In this document: piece by piece, positions 43,235-50,791 of the stretch
How positions within the stretch are numbered: the stretch's first letter is position 1
Layout: every line of letters begins with the position of its first letter
Assembly: GCF_000425065.1 (NCBI RefSeq)
Contig: NZ_KE384300.1
Coordinates: forward strand, 100,559 to 164,558
Length of the DNA stretch: 64,000 nucleotides
Direction: 5' to 3'
Source of the DNA: Actinomadura rifamycini DSM 43936
GTDB lineage: Bacteria; Actinomycetota; Actinomycetes; Streptosporangiales; Streptosporangiaceae
Notes under the pieces: model-generated
The model's input: the letters and a program-made list of their open reading frames with translations, nothing else
Databases searched by the model: none
Told to the model about the DNA's origin: nothing
Program-made: the position numbers and the translations under genes

Positions 43235-43557
43235 AATATGACGCTCACTTCTGCCTAATGTGGGACGTGGACGGCCTTGTGCGCGTGCCGATATGCGGTC
43301 GGGGTGCGCTCCAAGTCACACGCGACGTGCACGTATGACCAACAGGTGAACGCAATGTGCACCCGGCGGTTTTGCCGGGCGAGGAATAAGTGATCCGACC
43401 CGCGGTCGGTTTTCACGCCCAACGGGTACTTTGTCCGGATTGGGCCGTCAGGGGCGCGAGGGCGCGCCCCGCGGCCGCCGGATCCGCGCGGCGGCCCGCC
43501 GGCTCCCGGACGTCGGTGGGCGGCGGTAGATTCGGGACCCGATCGGGAGGGGACGGG

Positions 43558-44844
43558 ATGCGCGTCGAGCTGCTCACCGTCGGGGACGAACTGCTCCTCG
43601 GCGACACCGTCAACGGCAACGCCGCGTGGCTGGGCCGGCGGCTCGCCGACCACGGCGCGGAGGTCACCCGCAGCGTCGTCGTCGGCGACGATGAGGACGT
43701 CATCGTCGAGGCGGTGACGGCCGCGCTCGGCCGCGCCGACGCGGTGATCACCACCGGCGGGCTCGGGCCCACCAGCGACGACCTCACCCGGGACGCGCTG
43801 GCCGCGGCGGCGGGCGTCCCGCTCGTCCGGGACCGGGAGGCGGAGAAGCGCCTGCGGGAGCGGGCCGCGGCGGCCGGGCACGAGATCCGCGAGTCGGCGC
43901 TGCGGATGGCGGACGTGCCGGAGGGCGCGGGCGTGCTGCGGAACTCGGCCGGGTCGGCGCCGGGGCTGCGGGTCGAGCTGCCCGGCGGCGTCGCGTACGC
44001 GCTGCCCGGCGTCCCGTTCGAGATGCGCACGATCATGGACGAGGTGGTGCTGCCCGAACTGGCCGGCCCGCCCGAGGTCGCCCGCCGCACCCTGCGCACC
44101 GCCGGCCTGTGGGAGTCGGTGCTGGCGGAGCGGCTCGCCGAGGTCGAGGCCATGGACGGCGTCCGGCTGGCGTACCTGCCCCAGCCGGCGGAGGTGCGGG
44201 TCCGCGTCTCCGTCGCCGGGACGGACGTCTGGGACCGCCTCGTCGGCGTCGAGAAGCGGATCCGCGAGCTGCTCGGCTCCGCCGTCTACGGCGTGGAGGA
44301 CGAGTCGCTCGACCGCGTCGTGCACCGGCTGCTCACGCAGCGGTCCGCGACGGTCGCGGCGGCCGAGTCGCTGACCGGCGGGCTGATCGGCGCGGAGCTG
44401 ACCGCGATGCCCGGATCGTCCACGACGTTCGCGGGCGGGGTCGTCGCGTACGCCACCGAGCTCAAGCGCGACCTGCTGGACGTCCCCGCCGACCTGCTCG
44501 CCGAGCACGGCGCCGTCCACCCGGACGTCGCGGCGGCGATGGCGGCGGGCGTCCGGGACCGGCTCGGCGCCACGTACGGGGTCGCGGTCACCGGCGTGGC
44601 CGGTCCGGAGGCGCAGGACGGCCGTCCCGTCGGAACGGTCTATATCGGCGTGGCCGGTCCGGGAGATTTGCGCATCGTGACCCGACCGAAACTCCCCGTG
44701 CCCGGCCCGGGGGCCGAGACCCGCGACGTCATCCGCAGGATGACCGTCGTTCATGCACTTGACCAGCTCAGACGTGCTCTGCTGGGGCTCGGCGCGGACG
44801 CCGGCGCCGAGTTCGCCCAGGAAGATCGGGAAGAGTCGGGCTGA
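43558..44844 (+). CDS. cinA: CinA family nicotinamide-nucleotide amidohydrolase
   Basis: CinA proteins recycle NMN and ADP-ribose: the N-terminal COG1058 (MoCF-like) domain has pyrophosphatase-type activity and the C-terminal domain deamidates NMN. The 428-residue protein has both: MRVELLTVGDELLLGDTVN and TTGGLGPTSDDLTRD in the N-terminal part (1-170), and VAAAESLTGGLIGAELT, STTFAGGVVAYATELK and GVAVTGVAGPEAQDGRPVGTVY in the C-terminal part (about 265-420; phrases shortened). The ATG at 43558 follows GGAGGGG. cinA next to clgR is the standard actinobacterial order (in relatives recA follows). Confidence 0.94.
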   Translation: MRVELLTVGDELLLGDTVNGNAAWLGRRLADHGAEVTRSVVVGDDEDVIVEAVTAALGRADAVITTGGLGPTSDDLTRDALAAAAGVPLVRDREAEKRLRERAAAAGHEIRESALRMADVPEGAGVLRNSAGSAPGLRVELPGGVAYALPGVPFEMRTIMDEVVLPELAGPPEVARRTLRTAGLWESVLAERLAEVEAMDGVRLAYLPQPAEVRVRVSVAGTDVWDRLVGVEKRIRELLGSAVYGVEDESLDRVVHRLLTQRSATVAAAESLTGGLIGAELTAMPGSSTTFAGGVVAYATELKRDLLDVPADLLAEHGAVHPDVAAAMAAGVRDRLGATYGVAVTGVAGPEAQDGRPVGTVYIGVAGPGDLRIVTRPKLPVPGPGAETRDVIRRMTVVHALDQLRRALLGLGADAGAEFAQEDREESG

Positions 44845-44955
44845 TTACAGCGTTACGTTGCGAGCGAACACGAAATCAACGGTCTGCCATGGTCACCGTC
44901 AAGCCAGGTACGGTGGAACTGGCAGATGGTCCGAACTGAGGGAGGGAGCGAGACG

Positions 44956-45309
44956 ATGGTCCTGCTTCGCCAGCTGCTCGGTGACGTACTGCGGCAGCTG
45001 CGGCTGCGCCAGGGACGCACCCTCCGTGAGGTGTCCGCGGCGGCGCGGGTTTCCCTCGGCTATCTCTCCGAGGTGGAACGAGGGCAGAAGGAGGCGTCCT
45101 CGGAGCTGCTCTCCTCGATCTGCAAAGCGCTCGGGGTACCGCTGTCGCACGTGCTGAGGGACGTCGCGGATCAGCTCGCCCTCGCCGAGCTGCAGCACGA
45201 GCCCGTCATGGCGGGTGCGCCCCAGCACGAGCGCATCCCCGCGGAGAGCATTCCGGAGACCCCGGAGGAGATCACCGGCGAACTGCGTGCGGACATGGTC
45301 GCCGCCTGA
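44956..45309 (+). CDS. clgR: ClgR-type Xre family regulator
   Basis: ClgR activates clp protease and chaperone genes in Streptomyces, Corynebacterium and Mycobacterium and is itself a Clp substrate. The 117-residue protein has the HTH at about 12-66: [40 protein letters not shown] and [16 protein letters not shown]. The C-terminus ends in LRADMVAA; a small hydrophobic Val-Ala-Ala end is the type of tail the ClpXP/ClpCP machine recognises, in agreement with conditional turnover. The ATG at 44956 follows GGAGGGAG; the in-frame ATG at 44926 would only add 10 residues. It lies 111 bp after cinA. Confidence 0.9.
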   Translation: MVLLRQLLGDVLRQLRLRQGRTLREVSAAARVSLGYLSEVERGQKEASSELLSSICKALGVPLSHVLRDVADQLALAELQHEPVMAGAPQHERIPAESIPETPEEITGELRADMVAA

Positions 45310-45325
45310 ACGGCGACCGGAACCC

Positions 45326-45376
45326 GGCGCGGGGGAGTGGAGGCCGACGCTCAGGCGGCCCCGCTCTTTGTCGGGG
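45326..45376 (+). repeat. First copy of a 50-bp intergenic element
   Basis: Starts GGCGCGGGGGAGTGGAGG and ends with a CCCCG...CGGGG stem (45359-45376). The same unit recurs 106 bp further at 45432, with the first 18 bases identical and the stem part nearly so. It starts 16 bp after the clgR stop and may act as a terminator. Confidence 0.7.
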
Positions 45377-45431
45377 TGGGGGGAGAGTCCCCCCGTGGTG
45401 ATGTGATGTGCCTGAGCGGTGGCCGCGATGT

Positions 45432-45481
45432 GGCGCGGGGGAGTGGAGGTCTGCGTCAAGGCGGCCCCGCTCTTGTCGGGG
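45432..45481 (+). repeat. Second copy of the 50-bp intergenic element
   Basis: Shares the first 18 bases and the GGCGGCCCCGCTC...TTGTCGGGG stem with 45326-45376, with about eight differences including one deleted T. It is followed by the small stem GAGCG...CGCTC (45480-45497). Confidence 0.7.
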
Positions 45482-45665
45482 AGCGTGGGGTTCGCTCCCT
45501 CATGTGATGGGTCCGAGGAGCGCGTTCGCGCCGGGTGACGGGGGACGGCCCCGTCGGGACGGCGCCTTGAGAACCGGGGGCGCACGCCGTCGCCGGCACG
45601 CCGGTGACCTGGCGACGGGTGTGCGCGGTCTCACGGTTGGACCCGGCATAGCAGGGGATTCTTCC

Positions 45666-45684
45666 CGGTTGTAACGGACAACCG
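45666..45684 (+). promoter_or_regulatory. Inverted repeat upstream of dps
   Basis: CGGTTGT (45666-45672) and ACAACCG (45678-45684) pair exactly around AACGG, 24 bp before the dps ATG. GTAACG is also directly repeated within it. It could be an operator or a 5'-UTR hairpin regulating dps. Confidence 0.45.
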
Positions 45685-45707
45685 TAACGACGCGGAAGGA
45701 GCCCACA

Positions 45708-46175
45708 ATGGCGGCCATCAAGAGCCCGCTCACCGATTCGGCCCAGAAGGTCGCGGGGAACGCATTGCAGGGCGCCCTCGTCGACCTCATCGACCTCGCG
45801 CTGGTCGCCAAGCAGGCGCACTGGAACCTGACGGGCCGCAACTTCAAGGTCGTGCACGAGCACCTGGACGAGGTCGTCGACTTCGCCCGGCAGAGCCAGG
45901 ACGACGTGGCCGAGCGCGCCGTGGCGATCGGGGTGAACCCCGACGGCCGCGCCCGCACCGTCGCCGACCGCAGTGAGCTGCCGCAGCTCGAAGCCGGGTA
46001 CCTCGCCGACGACAAGGTCGTCAGCGCGGTCACCGACGTGCTCGCCCAGCTCATCGGCCGCTTCCGGGAGCGCATCGCGGAGACCGACGAGCCGGACCCG
46101 GTCACCCAGGACCTGCTCATCGGCATCACCCACGAGCTCGAGAAGCAGCACTGGATGTTCCAGGCGCAGACCTGA
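45708..46175 (+). CDS. dps: Dps family DNA-protection / ferritin-like protein
   Basis: Dps forms a dodecameric cage that oxidises and stores iron and often coats DNA in stress. The 155-residue protein has the intersubunit ferroxidase signature: H38 in AKQAHWNLTGRNF, H50 and D54 in VVHEHLDEVVDFA and acidic D65/E69 in SQDDVAERAV, in the usual spacing. The N-terminal tail (MAAIKSPLTD) is short with one Lys, so direct DNA binding is uncertain. The ATG at 45708 follows GAAGGAG. A perfect 38-bp palindrome 59 bp downstream terminates the monocistronic gene. Confidence 0.92.
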   Translation: MAAIKSPLTDSAQKVAGNALQGALVDLIDLALVAKQAHWNLTGRNFKVVHEHLDEVVDFARQSQDDVAERAVAIGVNPDGRARTVADRSELPQLEAGYLADDKVVSAVTDVLAQLIGRFRERIAETDEPDPVTQDLLIGITHELEKQHWMFQAQT

Positions 46176-46234
46176 TCCCCGGCCCCGCCCGCCGGCGCGC
46201 CGCCGCGATCCGGGCGCGCGGGCGGCTCCATGAG

Positions 46235-46272
46235 CACCGAGGCCCCGGTCCGCACGGACCGGGGCCTCGGTG
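46235..46272 (+). terminator. Perfect 18-bp-arm palindrome after dps
   Basis: CACCGAGGCCCCGGTCCG (46235-46252) and its exact reverse complement (46255-46272) flank only two bases. No U-tract follows; symmetric and strong. Confidence 0.75.
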
Positions 46273-46335
46273 TCTCCCGGGGCGCCCGGTCCGCCGATCG
46301 CCTTGTGCTCGGGCGTTTCGTGGTCATCATGGGAC

Positions 46336-46833
46336 ATGGGTGTTCGAGCGACGGGGACGATCGTGGGTTCCCTCATGGCCGGTGCGGCGGTGTTCGTGAC
46401 GGGCGCGGGGTGCGGCTCCGAGACGTTCTGCACGATGGAGATGGTGCCGCAGGGGATCCGGGTGGAGGTGCGGCCCGCCGACGCGGCGCGGATCGAGTCG
46501 GCGTCGCTGGAGGTGTGCTGGGACGGGGTCTGCAGGACGCCGCGGATCGTTTTCGGGCCGTCCACGACGAGCGTCCCGCGGGGCTGCGACGGCGACGGGC
46601 CCGACGCGGCGTGCGGTGCTTCGGCGTCGCCGGACGATGGGAAGACCGGGTTCGCCAAGGTCGAGGGGCTGCCGGACGAGCCGGTCGAGGTCCGGATCGC
46701 GCTGCGGGACGGCGGCGGCGCCGCGGTCCTCGAGAAGCGGCTGCGGGTGACGCCGGACGGCGGCGACGCCGACTGTCCCAAGGGCCCCCAGGCGCGGCTG
46801 GTCGTCGCGGGCGGCGACGTCACCGCGGGCTGA
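46336..46833 (+). CDS. Small secreted lipoprotein, function unknown
   Basis: The 165-residue product has a signal sequence (MGVRATGTIVGSLMAGAAVFV) ending in the lipobox TGAGC, then an exported domain rich in Asp, Gly and Val with cysteines in FCTME, EVCWDGVCR, GCDGDG, AACGAS and DCPKG that could form three disulfides. The beta-rich pattern (GIRVEVRPADAARIESASL, VEVRIALRDGGG) resembles an Ig-like fold. No family is recognised. The ATG follows CATGGG without a clear ribosome binding site. Its last 14 bp overlap the end of the convergent LysR gene. Confidence 0.65.
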   Translation: MGVRATGTIVGSLMAGAAVFVTGAGCGSETFCTMEMVPQGIRVEVRPADAARIESASLEVCWDGVCRTPRIVFGPSTTSVPRGCDGDGPDAACGASASPDDGKTGFAKVEGLPDEPVEVRIALRDGGGAAVLEKRLRVTPDGGDADCPKGPQARLVVAGGDVTAG

Positions 46834-47707
46834 GCCGCTCCAGGACGGTGTCGGCGAACTCGACGGCGAGGGGGCTCAGCGCGTCCCAGTCGCGGGCGGC
46901 CCAGCCGGCGGTGAGCGGCGGCAGGTCCGGGACCGGGACGAGCCGGACGTCGCCGGAGCCGCCGCCCCAGCCGGGGAGCGCGGGCAGGATCGCGTGGCCG
47001 AGGCCGAGTTCGGCGAGCAGCAGCGCGGTGTCCCAGTCGGCGACGCTGGTCGTGGACGCCAGCCGCAGCCCGTGCCGCTCCAGGTGCATCTCCAGGTGGA
47101 CGCGGGACGTGGAGTGCGCGGGCAGCTCGATGTGCCGGATGTCCGCGAGGTCGGGGAGCGCGACGGACGTCCGCGACGCGAGCGGGTCGTCGGCGCGGAC
47201 GGCCAGCACCCACGGCAGCTCGCAGGACGCGCGCTGCTCGACGCCGTCGAGCGGCGGGCCGATCGTCACCCATGCGAGGTCGGCGGTGTGCGAGCGGACG
47301 GCCTCGAGGCAGCGGCGGCTCGACCCGGCGGTCTCGAACTGCAGGGCGACCTCGGGGTGGCGGGCGCGGAACGCCGCGACGCCGCCCGCCATGAAGTGCC
47401 GGACGGTCGTGGCGCCGGTCGCGACCCGCACGGTGCCGCCGACGCCGCGGCGCAGGTCGTCCAGGAGGCGCAGGGCCGCGTCGAGCCCGGCGAGGCCGTC
47501 GGCGGCGGCCCGCCGCAGGACGCGTCCGGCGCGGGTGGGCACGACGCCGCGCGGCCGCCGCTCCAGCAGCACCAGGCCCGTCTCCCGCTCCAGCCGCCGG
47601 ACGTGCTGGCTCACCGCGGACTGGCTGCACGCCAGGTCGCGGGCGACGGCGCTGAGGTTGCCCGCCTCGCAGACGGCGACGAAGACGCGGAGGTCGTCCA
47701 GGGTCAT
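46820..47707 (-). CDS. LysR family transcriptional regulator
   Basis: The 295-residue protein has the LysR winged HTH at 1-60 (MTLDDLRVFVAVCEAGNLSAVARDLACSQSAVSQHVRRLE, cited in halves: LRVFVAVCEAGNLSAVARDL and CSQSAVSQHVRRLERETG) and a periplasmic-binding-like effector domain from about 90 (GTVRVATGATTVRHFMAGGV, LAWVTIGPPL). The effector and targets are unknown. No divergent target gene is present upstream, where the end of nei2 lies instead, so it may act elsewhere. Confidence 0.9.
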   Translation of the reverse strand: MTLDDLRVFVAVCEAGNLSAVARDLACSQSAVSQHVRRLERETGLVLLERRPRGVVPTRAGRVLRRAAADGLAGLDAALRLLDDLRRGVGGTVRVATGATTVRHFMAGGVAAFRARHPEVALQFETAGSSRRCLEAVRSHTADLAWVTIGPPLDGVEQRASCELPWVLAVRADDPLASRTSVALPDLADIRHIELPAHSTSRVHLEMHLERHGLRLASTTSVADWDTALLLAELGLGHAILPALPGWGGGSGDVRLVPVPDLPPLTAGWAARDWDALSPLAVEFADTVLERLSPR

Positions 47708-47822
47708 GCACCCAAGTTAGAGCTGGGGAGCTTGCAAGGAAACCCGAGAATTGACTTGGGTATGGGCCGGTTCGATGATGGATCCGCGGGCGCAGGATCC
47801 GGTGACCCGCGTCAGGCGGCGA

Positions 47823-47853
47823 CCCGCCCGGCCTCCCGGGCGTGCCGGGCGGG
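47823..47853 (-). terminator. Hairpin after nei2
   Basis: CCCGCCCGGC (47823-47832) and GCCGGGCGGG (47844-47853) form a perfect 10-bp stem, 16 bp beyond the leftward nei2 stop codon. Confidence 0.55.
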
Positions 47854-47868
47854 CGCCGACCGCCCGGC

Positions 47869-48660
47869 TCAGGACGCCGCGGGCTGGCAGCGCGGGCACC
47901 AGAAGGCGGTGCGCTCGCCGGCGTCGGACGCCTGCCCGGCGCGGCGGATCTCGGTGCCGCAGCGGCGGCAGGGGCGCCCCGCCCGTCCGTAGACCCAGTG
48001 CTCGCGGCCGCGCCGCCGGTCGCCGGTCGTGATGTGGCCGTGGCGGTCCTTGTTGGCGTCCAGCAGCCGGTGGGCGAGCTCCACCAGCCCGACCAGGTCG
48101 GGCACGTACCGGACGGGCGTCCAGGGGTTCGCGCCGCGCAGGAACAGGACCTCGGCCTTGTAGACGTTGCCGATGCCGGCCACCAGCGTCTGGTCGAGGA
48201 CCGCCTCGCCGACGGCGCGGTCGGGACGGGCGGCGAGCCGCGCGGCGGCCTCGGCCGCGAGTCCGGGACCCCACGCGGGGTCGAGCAGGTCCGGGCCGAG
48301 ATGCCCGACGGCGCGGTCCTCATCGGCGGTGCGCAGCAGCTCGACGAGGCCGAGCGAGGTGCCGACCGCCTGCCACTCGGCGTTGCCGAGCACGAGCCGC
48401 ACCCGGTGGTCGCGCGGGACGGGCCCCGCGCGCCGCACCTGCCAGCGTCCCTCCATCAGCAGGTGCGTGTGGACGGTCACGCCGCCCTCCACCCGGACGA
48501 GCAGGTGCTTGCCGCGCGAGACGACCTCGAGGACCGTCCGGCCGCGCAGGTCGGCGGTGGCGAACCGGGGGACGCGGAAGTCCGAACGCGTCAGCGGCCG
48601 CCCGGCGAGCGCCTCGTGCAGCCGCCGGGCCGCGAGCCGGACGACGTCCCCCTCCGGCAC
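47869..48660 (-). CDS. nei: Endonuclease VIII-type DNA glycosylase (Nei2)
   Basis: Fpg/Nei enzymes remove oxidised bases and cut the abasic strand. The 263-residue protein starts MPEGD, giving catalytic P2 and E3 after Met removal, has the conserved lysine in SRGKHLLVR, the helix-two-turn-helix DQTLVAGIGNVYKAEVLF and a C-terminal zinc finger with C-x2-C pairs (PCRRCG and WCPRCQ). The length and GREHWVYGR segment fit the actinobacterial Nei2 group. GTG start at 48660 follows GGGGGGGTGA. It lies 15 bp downstream of the Rrf2 gene on the same strand, so both are probably co-transcribed; in many relatives it sits beside lhr instead. Confidence 0.92.
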   Translation of the reverse strand: MPEGDVVRLAARRLHEALAGRPLTRSDFRVPRFATADLRGRTVLEVVSRGKHLLVRVEGGVTVHTHLLMEGRWQVRRAGPVPRDHRVRLVLGNAEWQAVGTSLGLVELLRTADEDRAVGHLGPDLLDPAWGPGLAAEAAARLAARPDRAVGEAVLDQTLVAGIGNVYKAEVLFLRGANPWTPVRYVPDLVGLVELAHRLLDANKDRHGHITTGDRRRGREHWVYGRAGRPCRRCGTEIRRAGQASDAGERTAFWCPRCQPAAS

Positions 48661-48675
48661 GTCACCCCCCCGGTG

Positions 48676-49140
48676 CTAGATGAGGGATCCGCTCTCCCAG
48701 GCCGACGGGTCCTCGGTGAGGACGCGGACGGAGTCGGGGAGCTTGCCCTCGGCGATGTGCGCGAGCGTGACCCGTTCCAGGATGGCGCGCTCGCTCGCGC
48801 GCAGCGCGATCCACACCTCCTGCAGGGACCGCGCGGGGCCCTCGTAGCCGACGTGCTCGGGACGTTCGCCGCGCACGCCCAGCAGCGGCCCGTCGATCGC
48901 CCGGATGATGTCGGCGAGCGCGATCCGCTCGGCGGGCCGGGCCAGCCAGTAGCCCCCCTCGGGGCCGCGCTGGCTGCGGACGAGGCCGGAGCGGCGGAGC
49001 TGGCCGAGGATGTTCTCGAGGAACTTGGGCGGGATCTGCTGGGCCTCGGCGAGCTGCACCGCGGTCACGGGATGGCTCCCGGCCACGGCCAGCTCCGCGG
49101 CGGCACGCAGCGCGTAGTCGACCCGGGCGGACAATCGCAT
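48676..49140 (-). CDS. Rrf2 family regulator lacking cysteines
   Basis: The 154-residue protein has the Rrf2 winged HTH (RLSARVDYALRAAAELA, VTAVQLAEAQQIPPKFLENI and GLVRSQRGPEGGYWLARP) and a C-terminal dimer helix. It contains no cysteine at all, so unlike IscR, NsrR or RsrR it cannot carry an Fe-S cluster on Cys; it resembles CymR-type or cluster-free members. The preceding GATAAT (leftward) ends 6 bases before the ATG. With nei2 15 bp downstream it may regulate oxidative DNA repair, which is inference. Confidence 0.9.
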   Translation of the reverse strand: MRLSARVDYALRAAAELAVAGSHPVTAVQLAEAQQIPPKFLENILGQLRRSGLVRSQRGPEGGYWLARPAERIALADIIRAIDGPLLGVRGERPEHVGYEGPARSLQEVWIALRASERAILERVTLAHIAEGKLPDSVRVLTEDPSAWESGSLI

Positions 49141-49309
49141 GCTTGCATTATCCCCCGTCACCGGACTGGTCGGGCGCCCGCCGGAAGGCCGCGGGGCGGG
49201 CCGGTGCGGAAACGCGGCGCGGCGCGTCCGCCGGAACCGGGCCTTTGTCCGGCGGACGCGCCGCGGGTGGAGCCCCTCGGGAGCCGCGCCCGGCGCCCGA
49301 GGGGGCGGG

Positions 49310-50791
49310 TCAGGCCGTCCCGCCGGGGGCGGGGACGAGCCCGAGCAGTTCGGCGGCCGCCTGCGCGTTGGCGGCGGCGGCGCCGTAGGTCGCCAGGTAG
49401 ACGGCCGAGCCCGGACGCCAGACCGGCAGGCCCATCTCGACGACGACGGTGTCGGGCCGCGCGGTGAGCAGCGCGGCCGTCAGCGACCGCTGCTCAGCGT
49501 GCCGGTGCGCGTCCCGCAGGACGACGACGAGGCCGCGTCCCTTGGCACGGTCCAGCACCCGGTCCGCGTCCCCGTCCCCGCCGGTCGCCCGGACGGCGTC
49601 GGGCGCCCACGGGTGCAGGCCCCACGGCGTCGGGCCGACCGCGATGTTGCCGGACGCCTCGACCTCGACGACCAGCGGCGGCGTCCCGCTCCAGCCTGGG
49701 AGCGCTCCCGAGACCCGCACGGCGCGGCGCGCGCCCTCCAGGCCGGCGTCCCGGTCGGGCGCCGCGGGGACCTCGCCGGACAGCCGCCGGCGGAGGGCGT
49801 CGGTGCGGTCCGCGGCGTCCTGCAGCCGGTGCGGCGACAGCCGCCCGTCCCGGACCGCCGCCTCCACGGCCGCGAGCGTCGCGCGCACCGTGTCGGCGTG
49901 CTCGTTCGGCCCGAGGCACAGCAGGTCGGCGCCCGCGATGAGGGCCCGCACGGACGCCTCGGGGATGCCGATCGCGCCGCTCGCGCCCCGCATGTCGAGC
50001 GCGTCGGTGACGATCACGCCGTCGTAGCCGAGCCGCTCGCGCAGCAGGCCGGTGATCGCGGCGGGGGACAGGGTGGCGGGCAGCCCCTCGGTGATGTCCG
50101 GCACGTTGAGGTGCCCGGTCATCACCGCGCGGGCGCCGGCGTCGATCGCCGCCCGGAACGGGACGAGCTCGCGGCGGTCCAGCAGCGCGAGGTCGGCGTC
50201 CACCAGCGGGATCGTCAGGTGCGAGTCGACGACGGTCGCGCCGTGCCCGGGGAAGTGCTTGGCGCACGCGGCGACGCCCGCCTCCTGCAGCCCGGCGACG
50301 GCCGCGGCGGCGTGCCGCGCGACCAGCGCGGCGTCCGCCCCGAACGAGCGGGTGCCGATCACCGGGTTGTCGTCGGCGGTGTTGACGTCCACGGACGGCG
50401 CGAAGTCGAGGTTGACGCCCACCTCGGCCAGCTCGGCGCCCATCGACCGGTAGATCCGGCGGGTCAGCTCCGGGTCGTCGACGGCGCCGAGCGCGGCGTT
50501 GCCCGGGTACGGGCTGCCGGTCGCGTGCCCGCCGAGGCGGGTGACGTCCCCGCCCTCCTCGTCGATGCTGATCAGGGGGGCGCCGGCGGCGCGCATCCGC
50601 GCGGTGAGCGCGGCCAGCGACTCGGGGCTCGGCACGTTGCCGGTGAGGGCGAACAGGGTGACCCCGCCGAGCCCCCGCTCCAGCTCGTCCAGCAGCCAGC
50701 CCGGCGCGGTGGGCCCGGGGAAGGACGGGGAGAGCGCCGCGCGCGCGAGCCGGGTGATCTCCCCGGTGGTGGCGATGTCGTCGGTCGTCAC
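49310..50791 (-). CDS. Glycoside hydrolase family 3, beta-N-acetylhexosaminidase type
   Basis: The 493-residue enzyme has the NagZ-like GH3 barrel: ISIDEEGGDVTRL, VNLDFAPSVDVN, KHFPGHG at 178-184 with the catalytic dyad D189/H191 in VVDSHL, and nucleophile D263 in VIVTDALDMRG. There is no signal peptide, so it acts inside the cell on imported amino-sugar oligosaccharides or recycled peptidoglycan fragments. A C-terminal domain of about 150 residues follows the barrel. The GTG at 50791 overlaps the permease stop (GTGA), which ties it to the sugar transporter operon. Confidence 0.9.
   Translation of the reverse strand: MTTDDIATTGEITRLARAALSPSFPGPTAPGWLLDELERGLGGVTLFALTGNVPSPESLAALTARMRAAGAPLISIDEEGGDVTRLGGHATGSPYPGNAALGAVDDPELTRRIYRSMGAELAEVGVNLDFAPSVDVNTADDNPVIGTRSFGADAALVARHAAAAVAGLQEAGVAACAKHFPGHGATVVDSHLTIPLVDADLALLDRRELVPFRAAIDAGARAVMTGHLNVPDITEGLPATLSPAAITGLLRERLGYDGVIVTDALDMRGASGAIGIPEASVRALIAGADLLCLGPNEHADTVRATLAAVEAAVRDGRLSPHRLQDAADRTDALRRRLSGEVPAAPDRDAGLEGARRAVRVSGALPGWSGTPPLVVEVEASGNIAVGPTPWGLHPWAPDAVRATGGDGDADRVLDRAKGRGLVVVLRDAHRHAEQRSLTAALLTARPDTVVVEMGLPVWRPGSAVYLATYGAAAANAQAAAELLGLVPAPGGTA

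Larger units (their letters stand above)
43106..43557. other. Gene-free, AT-richer island between DUF1990 gene and cinA
   Basis: This 452-bp stretch begins with the terminator at 43113-43155. From about 43175 to 43440 the base composition drops clearly below that of the flanking genes (runs such as CACAATTATCCC, TTTTGACTCACAATATGAC and GAGGAATAAG). It contains an inverted repeat at 43219-43234 and a promoter-like TTGACT at 43226-43231. No convincing protein frame or known RNA structure is visible. The cinA ribosome binding site GGAGGGG is at its right end. Confidence 0.5.
45310..45707. other. clgR-dps spacer with tandem elements
   Basis: This 398-bp gene-free region carries two copies of a 50-bp element (45326-45376 and 45432-45481), a hairpin after the first (GGGGGGA/TCCCCCC, 45378-45394) and the dps upstream region with an inverted repeat (45666-45684). 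The frames crossing it translate to repeated low-complexity peptides and are not taken as genes. Confidence 0.5.

Noticed and set aside
44850-44925. ClgR-type self-binding site upstream of clgR
   Set aside because: GTTGCGAGCGAAC near 44863-44880 has weak symmetry only and does not match a ClgR consensus well enough to claim.
45408-45674. 88-residue open frame in the clgR-dps spacer
   Set aside because: Its sequence is repeated in the preceding frame because both cover the duplicated element; no start site and no family features.
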